The notes: generated by a model not told the origin, from the sequence alone. 64,000 bases of DNA from Chryseobacterium angstadtii (GCF_001045465.1 NZ_LFND01000001.1:434001-498000); one strand, 5' to 3'; shown: positions 26,194 through 35,912, numbered from the stretch's first letter. Made by a program: numbers and translations.

Positions 26194-27066
26194 TTAAATA
26201 AATTTTTCTAAAATAAAGTACAAATATACGACAGGAACGCAAATTAAAAAACTATCCAGTCTGTCTAGCACTCCTCCATGCCCCGGAATGATGTTTCCAC
26301 TGTCTTTTACCCCGAAATTTCTTTTAAGCTGGCTTTCCACAAGATCCCCAAGCGGAGCAAATGCAGCCACCAGGAAACCTACCACCATCCAGTTCCCGCG
26401 AAGTTCCGGCTGATTATGCTCAATAAAGTAGGATAAAACCAGGGTTAAGACCACTCCTCCTGCATATCCTTCCCAGGTTTTCTTTGGAGAGATTTTCGGG
26501 GCCATTTTATGTTTTCCGAAAAATTTTCCGGTAAGATAAGCAAAGGTATCACTGCTCCAAATCAGAATAAACAGGAAAAGGACCTCCAGAGAGAATGTTC
26601 CTTCAAAACTGGAAAATTTAGGCAGACCAAGCGCAAAGCTGAAAGGAAGTGCCACATAAATGACCGTGAAAATCAGCTTTCCACTGTCGTAATATAATTC
26701 ATTGGGATATTTGAATAAAGTCACAACCGCAATCACGATAAGGGCAATCGCCAGTATTTCGTTCAGTCTGAAATCGAAAAAGAAATCGTGGTTAAAATAT
26801 CTTTTGGAAAAAACGTAGTAAATGAAAATCACCAACGGAAGTACGATCCATTTTTCATAACCTTTACCGAATTTCATGATCTTGATGCATTCCCACGTAC
26901 CTACCAGCAGTAAAAGACTGATCAGTCCGTGATACAGATATTCCTGCCTGATAAGGTCCGGATGGATCTTGTTAATCAGCTGAGCGCCGAGTGGCGTTGT
27001 GCAAAGAATGATAACGGCAACGTAAACAAGTCCGGAAATGGTTCTTTGAATAAGGTTTTTGTCCAA
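26194..27066 (-). CDS. cdsA: Phosphatidate cytidylyltransferase
   Basis: Makes CDP-diacylglycerol, precursor of all phospholipids, in the inner membrane. 290 residues with about eight hydrophobic helices. The family signature is the C-terminal GDLVESQLKRNFGVKDSGNIIPGHGGVLDRLDS region (residues about 243-275), including metal-binding Asp. KISPKKTWEGYAGG is the other conserved loop. It sits in the run ftsH-LUD-cdsA-psd. Confidence 0.95.
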   Translation of the reverse strand: MDKNLIQRTISGLVYVAVIILCTTPLGAQLINKIHPDLIRQEYLYHGLISLLLLVGTWECIKIMKFGKGYEKWIVLPLVIFIYYVFSKRYFNHDFFFDFRLNEILAIALIVIAVVTLFKYPNELYYDSGKLIFTVIYVALPFSFALGLPKFSSFEGTFSLEVLFLFILIWSSDTFAYLTGKFFGKHKMAPKISPKKTWEGYAGGVVLTLVLSYFIEHNQPELRGNWMVVGFLVAAFAPLGDLVESQLKRNFGVKDSGNIIPGHGGVLDRLDSFLICVPVVYLYFILEKFI

Positions 27067-27090
27067 GATGTAAAATTTATAAGTTGATGC

Positions 27091-27672
27091 TTAATCTTCA
27101 AGCAGCAATAAAAACAGTTTTGTATTTGTATTGGAGGAAGTATCTAAACTTGACTGGCCTCCACTGATGGAAGTCAGGTTTTTGATATTACCGTTTCTTT
27201 TTATTTTTCCCATGGCGTCATTAAGGTTGTTCACAATCTGTGAAACATTGGCCATGATAATGATTTTACCCGGAAGTCTTGAAGAATGGTAATGCAGGAT
27301 ATTATTGTGCGAAAGCATGATTCTTCCGTCGTAGGCAATAAGATATTCGCAGGTGATAAAGGCAGCATCGTTGGAATGTTCCATATCTGAAGTGTATGGC
27401 ATTTTCACGACGTTCAAAAAGTTCTGAAGCTCTTTGTCCCAGCAGAAAACGTTATTAATTCCTTCAATTTTGACAATCTGATTCAAAGTCTGTAGAGCTT
27501 CCGCTTCATCTGCACAATAATTAAAAAATCCCCCCGAATGCGTAAACAATTGCGCAAACTTATAGTCAAGATCCGCATTTTTCAGCGAATCCCCGAGCTT
27601 CTCCAGACTCTGTTTTTCCTCTTCCTCAGGCTGGTTGGTAAGTTTGCTTACAATCCTCTTGAATAAATTCAA
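27091..27672 (-). CDS. LUD-domain protein
   Basis: 193 residues of the LUD (LutB/LutC) domain, also seen in lactate-utilisation proteins. Visible parts are the helical N-terminus (FKRIVSKLTNQPEEEEKQS), GFFNYCADEAEALQTLNQIV, and AAFITCEYLIAYDGRIMLS with LPGKIIIMANVSQIV, matching the family core. There are no iron-sulphur cysteines and no LutA/LutB genes nearby, so a lactate role is doubtful; position between ftsH and cdsA is, as I recall, conserved in Flavobacteriia. Function unknown. Confidence 0.75.
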   Translation of the reverse strand: MNLFKRIVSKLTNQPEEEEKQSLEKLGDSLKNADLDYKFAQLFTHSGGFFNYCADEAEALQTLNQIVKIEGINNVFCWDKELQNFLNVVKMPYTSDMEHSNDAAFITCEYLIAYDGRIMLSHNNILHYHSSRLPGKIIIMANVSQIVNNLNDAMGKIKRNGNIKNLTSISGGQSSLDTSSNTNTKLFLLLLED

Positions 27673-27752
27673 CTTAATCTATTTTTAGTCAACTTTATAC
27701 AAAAATAGAAAATAATTACAATAGATTCTAAAAATGTGACTTTAAATATGAA

Positions 27753-27784
27753 AAAACCTGACAATTCTAAGACTGTCAGGTTTT
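27753..27784 (-). terminator. Terminator after ftsH
   Basis: Stem AAAACCTGACA/TGTCAGGTTTT (27753-27763, 27774-27784), 10-base loop, A run on the left. It separates ftsH from the LUD-cdsA-psd group. Confidence 0.85.
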
Positions 27785-27806
27785 ATATATTCTATTTTAA
27801 AGAGTT

Positions 27807-29825
27807 TTAAAGTTGTGTTGGGCTCTCCGGAGCCTGTATCTCACTTTCCTGTTCTTTCTCTTTAATTTCAGGCATTTGAGGCGCCTCAATATCAGTTTTA
27901 GGAATGGTATTCGTAACCGGCTTTTCTGTCAGTTCAGGATCCCAGGCTCTTTTTCCGAAAATATCTTCAAGATCTTCACGGAAGATCACTTCTTTTTCCA
28001 GAAGTTTGTTCGCAAGGGCATCCAGTTTATCCTTATTTTCATCCAGAATTCTTACTGCTCTTTCATACTGATTTTCGATAATGGATTTGATCTCTGCATC
28101 AATTTTCGTAGCCGTTTCCTCAGAATACGGTTTCCCGAAAGAATATTCAGACTGGCCTGAGCTGTCATAGTAAGAGATGTTTCCGATATTCGGGCTCAAA
28201 CCATAGATGGTTACCATTGCCTGAGCTCTTTTCGTTACCGTTTCAAGATCAGAAAGTGCTCCGGTTGAAATATTATTGAAAATCACCTGTTCTGCAGCTC
28301 TTCCTCCTAAAGTAGCACACATTTCATCAAGCATTTGCTCGGTGGTTGTAAGCTGTCTTTCTTCCGGAAGATACCATGCTGCTCCCAATGAACGTCCTCT
28401 AGGAACAATTGTTACTTTCAACAGTGGAGAAGCGTGTTCTACTAACCATGAGATGGTAGCATGTCCTGCTTCGTGGTAAGCCACTCTTCTCTTTTCAGAA
28501 GGTTTGATGGCCATATTTTTCTTTTCAAGACCTCCGATGATTCTGTCTACCGCATCAAGGAAATCCTGTTTTGTTACGGAAGTATGGCTGTTTCTGGCTG
28601 CAATCAGTGCGGCTTCGTTACATACATTCGCAATATCTGCTCCGCTGAAACCAGGAGTTTGTTTGGCAAGGAAATCTCGGTCAACATTGTCATCCAGTTT
28701 GATTTTCTTCAAATGAACATCAAAAATATCTCTTCTTTCGTGTAATTCCGGAAGGTCTACATAGATTGAACGGTCGAAACGTCCGGCTCTCATAAGGGCT
28801 TTATCTAAGATATCCGCTCTGTTGGTCGCTGCCATTACAATAACGTTCACATCTGTTCCGAAACCATCCATTTCCGTAAGAAGCTGGTTCAGGGTATTTT
28901 CTCTTTCATCGTTTCCGCCTGAGAAATTATTCTTTCCTCTTGCACGTCCGATGGCATCAATCTCATCAATGAAAATAATAGCCGGAGATTTCGCTTTTGC
29001 CTGAGCAAAAAGGTCTCTCACTCTTGAAGCTCCTACTCCAACGAACATTTCCACAAAGTCTGAACCTGAAAGTGAGAAGAACGGTACTTTGGCTTCACCT
29101 GCAACAGCTTTTGCCAATAGGGTTTTACCTGTTCCCGGAGGGCCTACCAAAAGAACCCCTTTAGGAATCTTACCTCCCAGTTTGGTATATTTTTCAGAGT
29201 TTTTAAGGAAATCTACCACTTCCTGTACTTCTTCTTTGGCACCTTCCAGACCTGCAACATCTTTAAATGTTACCTGAATTCTTTCTTTTTCGTCAAAAAG
29301 CTTAGCTTTTGATTTTCCGATAGAGAAGATCTGTCCTCCAGGGCCTCCGCCACCGCCCATCTTTCTGAAAAGAAGGAAATAGAAAAGTCCTAAGATGGCA
29401 ATCCATATCAATGCTGAAACCAGGATATCCATGAACGGGTTTTTACCTGCTCCGTAATCTTTGGTAGTTTTGATATTGGCATTAGCCGCTTTGATCTGAT
29501 CGAATTTCTGAAGGAAAAGCTGAAGGTCTCCGTATTTCACAGAAAAATCTGCTTTTGGAGCCATATCGAACGCAGAAAGCGGGTTGTTTTGGTTGGCTGT
29601 TTTGCTAACCATCGCTGTCTTTGCTGCTTTTGTTAAGAATACATCAGCTTTCTCTGTGTCTTTGTATATGATAACGTTTTGGACCTTTCCTGCCTGCATT
29701 TCTCTAAAGAAAGCATCCTCATCAATAGATTTTGCACTGTCGCCTCCTAAAAAATTGGAACCGAAAAATAGCAAAAGAGCTATGATTGCAATTGGAAAAA
29801 ACCAGTTGAATCCTTTATTGTTCAT
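27807..29825 (-). CDS. ftsH: ATP-dependent zinc metalloprotease FtsH
   Basis: Membrane-anchored hexameric AAA+ protease that degrades misfolded membrane proteins and regulators. 672 residues: a first membrane helix (8-26), a periplasmic domain, a second helix (132-153), Walker A GPPGTGKT (228-235), Walker B IIFIDEID (283-290), the second-region-of-homology arginines in [18 protein letters not shown], and zinc site HEAGH (451-455). The C-terminal tail is acidic and Pro-rich. 17 bp downstream of rsfS and probably co-transcribed. Confidence 0.97.
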   Translation of the reverse strand: MNNKGFNWFFPIAIIALLLFFGSNFLGGDSAKSIDEDAFFREMQAGKVQNVIIYKDTEKADVFLTKAAKTAMVSKTANQNNPLSAFDMAPKADFSVKYGDLQLFLQKFDQIKAANANIKTTKDYGAGKNPFMDILVSALIWIAILGLFYFLLFRKMGGGGGPGGQIFSIGKSKAKLFDEKERIQVTFKDVAGLEGAKEEVQEVVDFLKNSEKYTKLGGKIPKGVLLVGPPGTGKTLLAKAVAGEAKVPFFSLSGSDFVEMFVGVGASRVRDLFAQAKAKSPAIIFIDEIDAIGRARGKNNFSGGNDERENTLNQLLTEMDGFGTDVNVIVMAATNRADILDKALMRAGRFDRSIYVDLPELHERRDIFDVHLKKIKLDDNVDRDFLAKQTPGFSGADIANVCNEAALIAARNSHTSVTKQDFLDAVDRIIGGLEKKNMAIKPSEKRRVAYHEAGHATISWLVEHASPLLKVTIVPRGRSLGAAWYLPEERQLTTTEQMLDEMCATLGGRAAEQVIFNNISTGALSDLETVTKRAQAMVTIYGLSPNIGNISYYDSSGQSEYSFGKPYSEETATKIDAEIKSIIENQYERAVRILDENKDKLDALANKLLEKEVIFREDLEDIFGKRAWDPELTEKPVTNTIPKTDIEAPQMPEIKEKEQESEIQAPESPTQL

Positions 29826-29841
29826 TTATACTTTTTAAAAT

Positions 29842-30210
29842 TTAAAATTCATATTCTATTTTGGTAATGGCTGCATCTCCCCAAAGTTCCTCAATGTCAT
29901 AGTATTCACGTACTTCTTTCTGGAAAATATGCACTACCACAGTTACATAATCTACCAAAACCCAAATTGAGTTTTCGGTACCCTCTACATGCCAAGGTCT
30001 ATCTTTAAGATCGTTTCTTACTTTTTTCTCAACACTTCCTGCCAATGCAGAAACCTGCGTATTGGAGTTTCCGCTACAAATTATAAAAGTTTCCGCTACA
30101 GAATTTTCAATTTTCGAAAGATCGAAAATCATAATATCTTCACCCTTTACGTCCTGGATGGCTTCAACAATTTTATCTATTAGTGCCTGCTTTTCTGCTG
30201 TTTTATTCAT
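29842..30210 (-). CDS. rsfS: Ribosomal silencing factor RsfS
   Basis: Binds ribosomal protein uL14 and blocks subunit joining when nutrients are short. 122 residues from ATG 30210 (MNKTAEKQALIDKIVEAI). An ATG at 30231 would add seven residues and overlap the -7-like TAAATTTG at 30229-30236, so I prefer the shorter start. The conserved core is DIMIFDLSKIENSVAETFII, CSGNSNTQVSALAGSV, WHVEGTENSIWVLVDYVTVVVHIF and YYDIEELWGDA. First gene of the rsfS-ftsH unit, divergent from birA. Confidence 0.95.
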   Translation of the reverse strand: MNKTAEKQALIDKIVEAIQDVKGEDIMIFDLSKIENSVAETFIICSGNSNTQVSALAGSVEKKVRNDLKDRPWHVEGTENSIWVLVDYVTVVVHIFQKEVREYYDIEELWGDAAITKIEYEF

Positions 30211-30295
30211 TAAAATATCTATAATCTGCAAATTTATTGTTTTTCTTTTACTTTAGCCTTATTTTTAGCCTTTTAAAGTCTTAAAGTTTTCTTAA

Positions 30296-31012
30296 ATGGA
30301 TCAATTATTTTACTTAAAAGAGTGCTCTTCTACTAATGACGAAGTTTCGAAGTTTTTACTTTATGAACATTCAGATTTTATAGGAGTCACTACATTCAAT
30401 CAAACCAAAGGACGCGGGCAATACGGAAATACATGGGCAGCAGCGGCCGAAAAAAATGTTGCGTACACGCTGGCTGTCAAAACTCAAGGCTTTCTGATCT
30501 CAGATTTTATATTCAATTACTATACCGCAGTGATCATTCGTGATTTCCTTGCCAATTTGACTGATCATGATGTAAAAATAAAGTGGCCCAATGATATGAT
30601 TCTTAAAAATAAAAAAATCGTTGGAATTTTAATTGAAAAGAAAAAAATTAATCAAAATAATTATTTCATCATAGGTGCAGGCTTCAATGTCCTTCAGGAT
30701 ACATTTGACGAAATATCGCATGCAGGCTCTCTTCTGACGCTTACCGGGAAGGTTTTCGATTTAAATGATTTTGTATTCAGTCTCCATGAATATCTGTCGG
30801 AAAAGTTGAAAAATATTCCTTCTGAACAGGAAATTATTACCCAATTCAATCTGAATTTATTCCGGAAGGATGAAATATCTGTCTTCGAAATTGGAAAAGA
30901 AAGACAAAATGGCATTATCCGGAATGCAGATGAAAAAGGAGAGCTGTGGATCGAGCTTGAAAAAGACGGTTTACGATCTTTCTATCACAAGGAGATAAAA
31001 CTCCTTTACTGA
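30296..31012 (+). CDS. birA: Biotin--[acetyl-CoA-carboxylase] ligase (BirA, no DNA-binding domain)
   Basis: Attaches biotin to carboxylase carrier protein. 238 residues, catalytic domain only: ECSSTNDEV (9-17), the biotinyl-adenylate loop GRGQYGNTW (39-47), KWPNDMILKNKKIVGILIE with the catalytic Lys, and GAGFNV. The N-terminal winged helix of the E. coli repressor form is missing, so it should not regulate biotin synthesis. The 3' end overlaps the convergent permease gene by 7 bp. Confidence 0.93.
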   Translation: MDQLFYLKECSSTNDEVSKFLLYEHSDFIGVTTFNQTKGRGQYGNTWAAAAEKNVAYTLAVKTQGFLISDFIFNYYTAVIIRDFLANLTDHDVKIKWPNDMILKNKKIVGILIEKKKINQNNYFIIGAGFNVLQDTFDEISHAGSLLTLTGKVFDLNDFVFSLHEYLSEKLKNIPSEQEIITQFNLNLFRKDEISVFEIGKERQNGIIRNADEKGELWIELEKDGLRSFYHKEIKLLY

Positions 31013-32118
31013 TTGGCTCTTTTCAGATAAAGATACAGGGTAAGCGGAAAGAATACCATGTTAGGAAGCCACATGGCTACCGCAGGCGAAAGACTTTTGT
31101 TCTCTGATACCACTTTTAATGCTTCAAAAGAGAAAACGAAGAGAAATGCCAGTGAAATCCCTATAGCCAGATTCACCCCAAGACCCCCTCTTTTCTTCTG
31201 AGAAGCCAAAGACAGCGCCAGGAACGTAAGGATAATAATAGCAACCGGCATTGCGGTTCTCTGATGAAGTTCATTAAGATAAGAATTCAGGTTGCTGTTC
31301 CCTCTTTCTTTTTCTCTGTCAATGAATTTGATGAGTTCCGGAGTGGTTTTATTCTGACCGAGAAGTTCGTTCGGAAAAAGTTCTTCCGGGGAATGCCCGT
31401 AATTTTTTCTCAACTCAACCCCGTTTCCGAGTTTCTCAGTATTGTCTTTGTTAATGGTTTTCTCCAGGTAATTGGTAAGAACAAATTGCTTTTTGGCTTT
31501 GTCCCAGTACACTTCAGATGCCTTGAGTTCATAGGTCATCTTTCTGTTTTTATCGTATTTCTGATACACAAAACCTGAACCTCTTGTTTCTCTTTTATTC
31601 CAGGAATTCACGAAAATATATTCCGTTTTGGTGAACTGGGCAGATGCAGGACCTGTTCCCAGAATTTTTTCTTTGTTGGCAGCATTATAAGTATACGCTT
31701 CCAGTTCATTTTTCTTGATATTGGCCCACGGAAGCACCATATGGTTCACCGTAAGCGATATCATGGCAATGAGGATGGAAGTATACAGATAAGGTTTTGC
31801 AAAGCGGTGAAAACTTGCTCCACTGCTTATTACGGCAACAATCTCCGTATTATTCGCCATTCGGGATGTGAAATAAATCACCGAAATAAATACCAGAATA
31901 GCCAGAAAGGTTACCACAAGATTGATAATCCAGAACGGATAAAAATGAATCAGAAAGTATACAAGATCAAGTTTGGGATCCAGTGCTTTGGCATTTTCTA
32001 TCCTCGGGATTTTCTGCTGTACATCTATCACGAGCACCACTATAGACAGCAATATCAGCATGAAACTGAATGTTCCAAGGTATTTTTTGATGATATATCT
32101 GTCTATAATCTTGATCAT
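31006..32118 (-). CDS. LptF/LptG family permease
   Basis: Inner-membrane part of the LptBFG machine that extracts lipopolysaccharide and passes it to the Lpt bridge. 370 residues: MIKIIDRYIIKKYLGTFSF at the N-terminus is the usual first helix, with six hydrophobic segments split 3+3 around a periplasmic beta-jellyroll (about 140-270, including FVNSWNKRETRG and ELKASEVYWDKAKKQFVLTN). LptF and LptG cannot be told apart safely. It begins 12 bp after tgt. Confidence 0.9.
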   Translation of the reverse strand: MIKIIDRYIIKKYLGTFSFMLILLSIVVLVIDVQQKIPRIENAKALDPKLDLVYFLIHFYPFWIINLVVTFLAILVFISVIYFTSRMANNTEIVAVISSGASFHRFAKPYLYTSILIAMISLTVNHMVLPWANIKKNELEAYTYNAANKEKILGTGPASAQFTKTEYIFVNSWNKRETRGSGFVYQKYDKNRKMTYELKASEVYWDKAKKQFVLTNYLEKTINKDNTEKLGNGVELRKNYGHSPEELFPNELLGQNKTTPELIKFIDREKERGNSNLNSYLNELHQRTAMPVAIIILTFLALSLASQKKRGGLGVNLAIGISLAFLFVFSFEALKVVSENKSLSPAVAMWLPNMVFFPLTLYLYLKRANQ

Positions 32119-32130
32119 GATGTCTTTATT

Positions 32131-33261
32131 TTAAAGTCTTTGTCTCAGAACGGGCACTACAGATTTTTTCCACTCGTAGAAATCACCTGCTACAATGTGT
32201 TCTCTTGCCACTTTTACAAGGTCCAGATAAAACGCAAGGTTATGAACCGAAGCAATCTGTTTGGCCAGATATTCTTTAGATACAAATAAGTGGCGTAAAT
32301 AAGCCTTAGAATATTCTTTATCAACGAAACTTGTCCCAAATTCATCAAGAGGAGAAAAGTCGTTCTTCCATTTTTCATTTTTAAGATTCATCACACCCTG
32401 CCATGTGAAAAGCATTGCATTTCTTGCATTTCTGGTAGGCATTACACAATCCATCATATCAATACCTAAACCGATAGATTCAAGGATATTCCAGGGAGTT
32501 CCCACGCCCATCAGATATCTTGGTTTCTCTTTTGGAAGAATATCGGTTACTTCATCCGTGATTCTGTACATTTCTTCTTCCGGTTCGCCTACAGAAAGTC
32601 CGCCGATTGCATTTCCTTCTGCACCTGCTTCAGCAATAACTTCAGCAGAAATTTTTCTGAGATCAGAATACGTAGAACCCTGTACGATTGGGAAAAGTCT
32701 TTGTTTGTGTCCGTAGATTTCTTTATTTTCTTCAGTCCAGTCGATACATCTTTTCAGCCATCTGTGCGTAAGTTCCATAGATGTTTTGGCCTGATTGTAT
32801 TCGCACGGATAAGGGGTACATTCATCAAAAGCCATGAAAATATCCGCTCCGATCTGTCTCTGGATTTCCATCGATTTTTCGGGAGTAAATAAGTGATAAC
32901 TTCCGTCTATGTGAGATTTGAATTTCACTCCTTCTTCAGACATCTTTCTGCTTTTGGAAAGTGAAAACACCTGAAAACCTCCTGAATCGGTAAGAATCGG
33001 AAGATCCCAGTTCATAAATTTATGTAATCCTCCTGCCTGCTCCATAATATCCATGGTAGGACGCAGGTACAGGTGATATGTATTTCCCAGAATAATCTGG
33101 GCCTTAATGTCTTCTTTTAATTCTCTCTGATGAACCGTTTTTACACTTGCTACAGTTCCTACAGGCATAAAGATAGGTGTCTGGATCTTCCCGTGGTCCG
33201 TGGTGATCTCTCCTGCCCTGGCTTTTCCTTCAGAGGTTTTTTCTATATTAAAAAATTTCAT
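32131..33261 (-). CDS. tgt: tRNA-guanine(34) transglycosylase lacking the zinc cysteines
   Basis: Exchanges guanine-34 in tRNAs with GUN anticodons for the queuine precursor preQ1. 376 residues. Catalytic residues are Asp92 in TDSGGFQVFSL and nucleophile Asp271 in GIDMMDCVMPT; GGLSVGE and RNARNAMLFT are also in place. Where typical bacterial enzymes have the CxCxxC zinc cluster (about 306-317), this one reads LDEFGTSFVDKEYSKAYLRHL: the cysteines are absent although the final His324 is kept. I recall other flavobacterial Tgt proteins looking alike, so it is probably a lineage form and not damage. Confidence 0.95.
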   Translation of the reverse strand: MKFFNIEKTSEGKARAGEITTDHGKIQTPIFMPVGTVASVKTVHQRELKEDIKAQIILGNTYHLYLRPTMDIMEQAGGLHKFMNWDLPILTDSGGFQVFSLSKSRKMSEEGVKFKSHIDGSYHLFTPEKSMEIQRQIGADIFMAFDECTPYPCEYNQAKTSMELTHRWLKRCIDWTEENKEIYGHKQRLFPIVQGSTYSDLRKISAEVIAEAGAEGNAIGGLSVGEPEEEMYRITDEVTDILPKEKPRYLMGVGTPWNILESIGLGIDMMDCVMPTRNARNAMLFTWQGVMNLKNEKWKNDFSPLDEFGTSFVDKEYSKAYLRHLFVSKEYLAKQIASVHNLAFYLDLVKVAREHIVAGDFYEWKKSVVPVLRQRL

Positions 33262-33332
33262 TCGTATATTCTTTTAATTCACCGCTACTAACGTTTCTGT
33301 TTTTAAAGACAGAATCCGTTTCCGCATCATAT

Positions 33333-33701
33333 TTATTTTTCTAAAATAGGCGCAGGTAAAGTTCCTTTCAATTTATTCTGAATGTACTTATCCGCTTTCG
33401 GATCTTTTTGCAGGATAATTTCCTTCGCTTGATCTGCAATATCCTTCATTTTATCTTTCACCACATAATATTTGAAGCTTTCCACAAAATCTTCAGACTT
33501 TACTTTATGGGTTTTAAGAACAAATCTTGTTCCTGCCTCTAAATTTTTATTCTGATATATGATAACCGCCTGATCCGTAATAGCCAGATCAGCAAGGATC
33601 TCAGCCATAGCATCAGGCTCGATCAAATTCTTGGGTTTGTCTATATAGTCGCCGCATGAGAACATGCACAGCATAACGAAAATGAAGACCAGCTTTTTCA
33701 T
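33333..33701 (-). CDS. DUF4296 lipoprotein
   Basis: 122 residues from ATG 33701, chosen because its ATG overlaps the preceding gene's TGA (ATGA) and it opens a lipoprotein signal (MKKLVFIFVMLCMFSC, Cys16). The rest is helical and charged (AEILADLAITDQAVIIYQNK, YYVVKDKMKDIADQAKEI), matching DUF4296, a Bacteroidetes family of unknown role. Translationally coupled to the glycosyltransferase upstream. Confidence 0.82.
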   Translation of the reverse strand: MKKLVFIFVMLCMFSCGDYIDKPKNLIEPDAMAEILADLAITDQAVIIYQNKNLEAGTRFVLKTHKVKSEDFVESFKYYVVKDKMKDIADQAKEIILQKDPKADKYIQNKLKGTLPAPILEK

Positions 33702-34414
33702 AATCTGTTGATTATTGATTTCCATTTTAAATTTAAAACTCCAAATACAGCTTCATGAATGATTCCTCCATTCATTTTGCTTTCTCCTAAAATTCTGTTG
33801 GTAAATATAATAGGAACTTCCACAATTCTGAAACCTTTTTTAAAAGCACGGAATTTCATTTCGATCTGAAAACCGTATCCTTTAAGCTTTACATTATTCA
33901 GCCCGATCTCTTCGAGAACTTTTCTTGAAAAGCAGACAAAACCTGCTGTAGTATCATGAATCGGAAGGCCTAAAATAAACCGTACATATTTGGAAGCAAA
34001 ATAAGAAAGAAGAACTCTCCCCATAGGCCAGTTCACTACATTTACTCCTTTTGAATAACGCGATCCTATGGCCATATCTGCATTCAGGCAGGCTTCAAAA
34101 AGTTTGGGAAGATCACTTGGATTGTGCGAAAAATCGGCATCCATTTCAAAAATGTAGTCGTATTTATTTTCGATAGCCCATTGAAAACCATGAATATATG
34201 CTTTTCCCAACCCGTCTTTTACATGCCTTACCGACAGATGCAGATAATGCGGAAATCTTTTTTGCAGCTCCCTTACAATCTCTGCCGTTCCATCCGGAGA
34301 AGAATCATCCACCACCAAAATATGAAAGTCATCCTCCAATGCAAAAACCGCGGAAATAATATTTTCAATATTTTCCTTTTCGTTATATGTAGGGATAATG
34401 ACGAGTTTTTTCAT
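33698..34414 (-). CDS. Polyprenol monophosphomannose synthase-like glycosyltransferase (GT2)
   Basis: Transfers a sugar, probably mannose from GDP-mannose, to a polyprenyl phosphate at the inner face of the membrane. 238 residues from ATG 34414 (MKKLVIIPTYNEKENIENII). GT2 motifs: PTYNEKENI (8-16), VVDDSSPDGTAE, and MDADFSHNP with the metal-binding DxD. It has no C-terminal membrane domain, as in soluble Dpm1-type enzymes. A longer start at 34459 would run through the promoter of the divergent DUF4271 gene. The lipid-linked mannose could serve O-glycosylation of flavobacterial surface proteins; that is inference. Confidence 0.88.
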   Translation of the reverse strand: MKKLVIIPTYNEKENIENIISAVFALEDDFHILVVDDSSPDGTAEIVRELQKRFPHYLHLSVRHVKDGLGKAYIHGFQWAIENKYDYIFEMDADFSHNPSDLPKLFEACLNADMAIGSRYSKGVNVVNWPMGRVLLSYFASKYVRFILGLPIHDTTAGFVCFSRKVLEEIGLNNVKLKGYGFQIEMKFRAFKKGFRIVEVPIIFTNRILGESKMNGGIIHEAVFGVLNLKWKSIINRL

Positions 34415-34468
34415 TTCAGTTTGCAAAGATAGTTTATTTAACCTTTTTATTTTATACAAAATAATCTA

Positions 34469-34476
34469 TAATTTTG
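34469..34476 (+). promoter_or_regulatory. -7 element TAATTTTG of DUF4271-hemD unit
   Basis: Matches TAnnTTTG. Transcription would start near 34483, after the first ATG of the open frame (34398), which decides against that ATG. Confidence 0.55.
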
Positions 34477-34490
34477 CAAAAAACATTCCT

Positions 34491-35159
34491 TTGCTGTTAT
34501 CACAAAATTTCATCAACCATGTAAGAATACCTGAGAACAATGACTGGGTAATCTTTATATTAATAGGCTGCATATTCCTGTATGTTTTCATGATGAATGT
34601 CATAGAAAGAGATGCCAGCCTGAAAGATTTTCTTCTTCAGAAATATTTTGACGCAAGCAACAACCTGCCAAGCTGGATGATCACCTCGTGTGTGACAGCT
34701 CTTACGCTTTCTGTTTTGCTTTCGCAGTACATCCCTATTGTCCCGAAATATATTGCCGATCTCCAGCTTATGGGGTATCAGCTCAATAAATTCGGATATA
34801 CTTTACTAGCTGTGGTATTTTTTTATGCCTCAAAATCTACATTAGGCTTTTTATTTTATCAAAGTATAGGTGACGGCAGAAAATGGACTGTTTTTTACTT
34901 CACCTCCACCAAATTTTACTTTATTCTATCATTTTTGCTGATAATTTTGTGTGTAACCCACTACTATTTCCCTGTAGACAGAAATAAAATATTTTTCTAT
35001 TATTTCTGCTTCTTCGCATTTGTCGTGGTTTTCAAGATTTTCTTCTATTTGTTTCACAAAAACAACATACTTCCCGAAAAATGGTATTATAAATTTTTGT
35101 ATATTTGCACCCTCCAAATCGCGCCTTTATTGCTGCTTTGGAAGTTGTTATTTTTTTAA
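34491..35159 (+). CDS. DUF4271 family membrane protein
   Basis: Inner-membrane protein with about six hydrophobic helices, located before hemD as usual for DUF4271 (function unknown). The frame is open from ATG 34398, but that ATG lies within the divergent glycosyltransferase and upstream of the -7 element. The family-like sequence begins at LLSQNFINHVRIPENNDWV. I therefore propose the TTG at 34491, giving 222 residues, the usual family size. No in-frame ATG occurs until residue 30 or so of that product. The start stays uncertain; the gene itself does not. Confidence 0.75.
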   Translation: MLLSQNFINHVRIPENNDWVIFILIGCIFLYVFMMNVIERDASLKDFLLQKYFDASNNLPSWMITSCVTALTLSVLLSQYIPIVPKYIADLQLMGYQLNKFGYTLLAVVFFYASKSTLGFLFYQSIGDGRKWTVFYFTSTKFYFILSFLLIILCVTHYYFPVDRNKIFFYYFCFFAFVVVFKIFFYLFHKNNILPEKWYYKFLYICTLQIAPLLLLWKLLFF

Positions 35160-35168
35160 TAAAAGTCA

Positions 35169-35912
35169 ATGATGAGAATAAAGTCTATATTGGTTTCTCA
35201 ACCAGCGCCTAGTGAGTCTTCTCCATACCTGGATATAGCAAAGAAGGAAAAAATAAAGATTGATTTCCGCCCTTTCATCCACGTCGAAGGAGTTGACAAC
35301 AAAGAACTCAGAACACAGAAGATAGATCTGACGCAGTTTACTGGAATTATTTTCACCAGCAAAAATGCGATAGATCATTACTTCAGACTTGCCGAAGAAC
35401 TGCGTTTTGCCGTTCCGGATACGATGAGATACATCTGCCAGTCTGAGGCGATTGCCAACTATCTTCAGAAACATATTGTTTATAGAAAGAGAAAGATCAG
35501 CTTTGGGGAGAAAAACTTCTCAGACCTTCTGCCTCTGTTTAAAAAATTTCCGACTGAAAAATACCTTCTTCCGTCTTCAGACGTACTGAGCCCGGATATC
35601 GTAAAAACGATGGAAACTGCTAATGTAGACTGGACGAGAGCCATCATGTACAGAACGGTATGCAGCGATCTTACGGACATCAATGCCAAGGATTATGATA
35701 TGCTGATCTTTTTCAGCCCGCAGGGAATCAAATCTCTTCAGCAGAATTTCCCGGACTTTAAGCAGGAAGAAACCAAAATTGGTGTTTTCGGAAATACCAC
35801 TTTGGCAGCTGCCGAAGAAGCTGGCCTGAAAGTAGACCTTATGGCGCCTACAAAGGAAACTCCATCTATGACAATGGCACTTGAAAAATATATTAAAGCA
35901 CTGCATAAATAG
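35169..35912 (+). CDS. hemD: Uroporphyrinogen-III synthase
   Basis: Closes and inverts ring D of hydroxymethylbilane in haem synthesis; cytosolic. 247 residues with the two-lobed pattern: ILVSQPAPSESSPYLDIAK, GIIFTSKNAIDHYF in lobe one and LLPSSDVLSPDIVKTME, RTVCSDLTD, MLIFFSPQGIKSL, GVFGNTTLAAAEEAG in lobe two. The Ser/Thr-rich ligand loops are preserved. 9 bp after the DUF4271 gene. A terminator follows. Confidence 0.9.
   Translation: MMRIKSILVSQPAPSESSPYLDIAKKEKIKIDFRPFIHVEGVDNKELRTQKIDLTQFTGIIFTSKNAIDHYFRLAEELRFAVPDTMRYICQSEAIANYLQKHIVYRKRKISFGEKNFSDLLPLFKKFPTEKYLLPSSDVLSPDIVKTMETANVDWTRAIMYRTVCSDLTDINAKDYDMLIFFSPQGIKSLQQNFPDFKQEETKIGVFGNTTLAAAEEAGLKVDLMAPTKETPSMTMALEKYIKALHK

Noticed and set aside
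31741-32289. 182-residue reading frame opposite the permease and tgt genes
   Set aside because: Crosses two well-supported genes on the other strand and matches no family.
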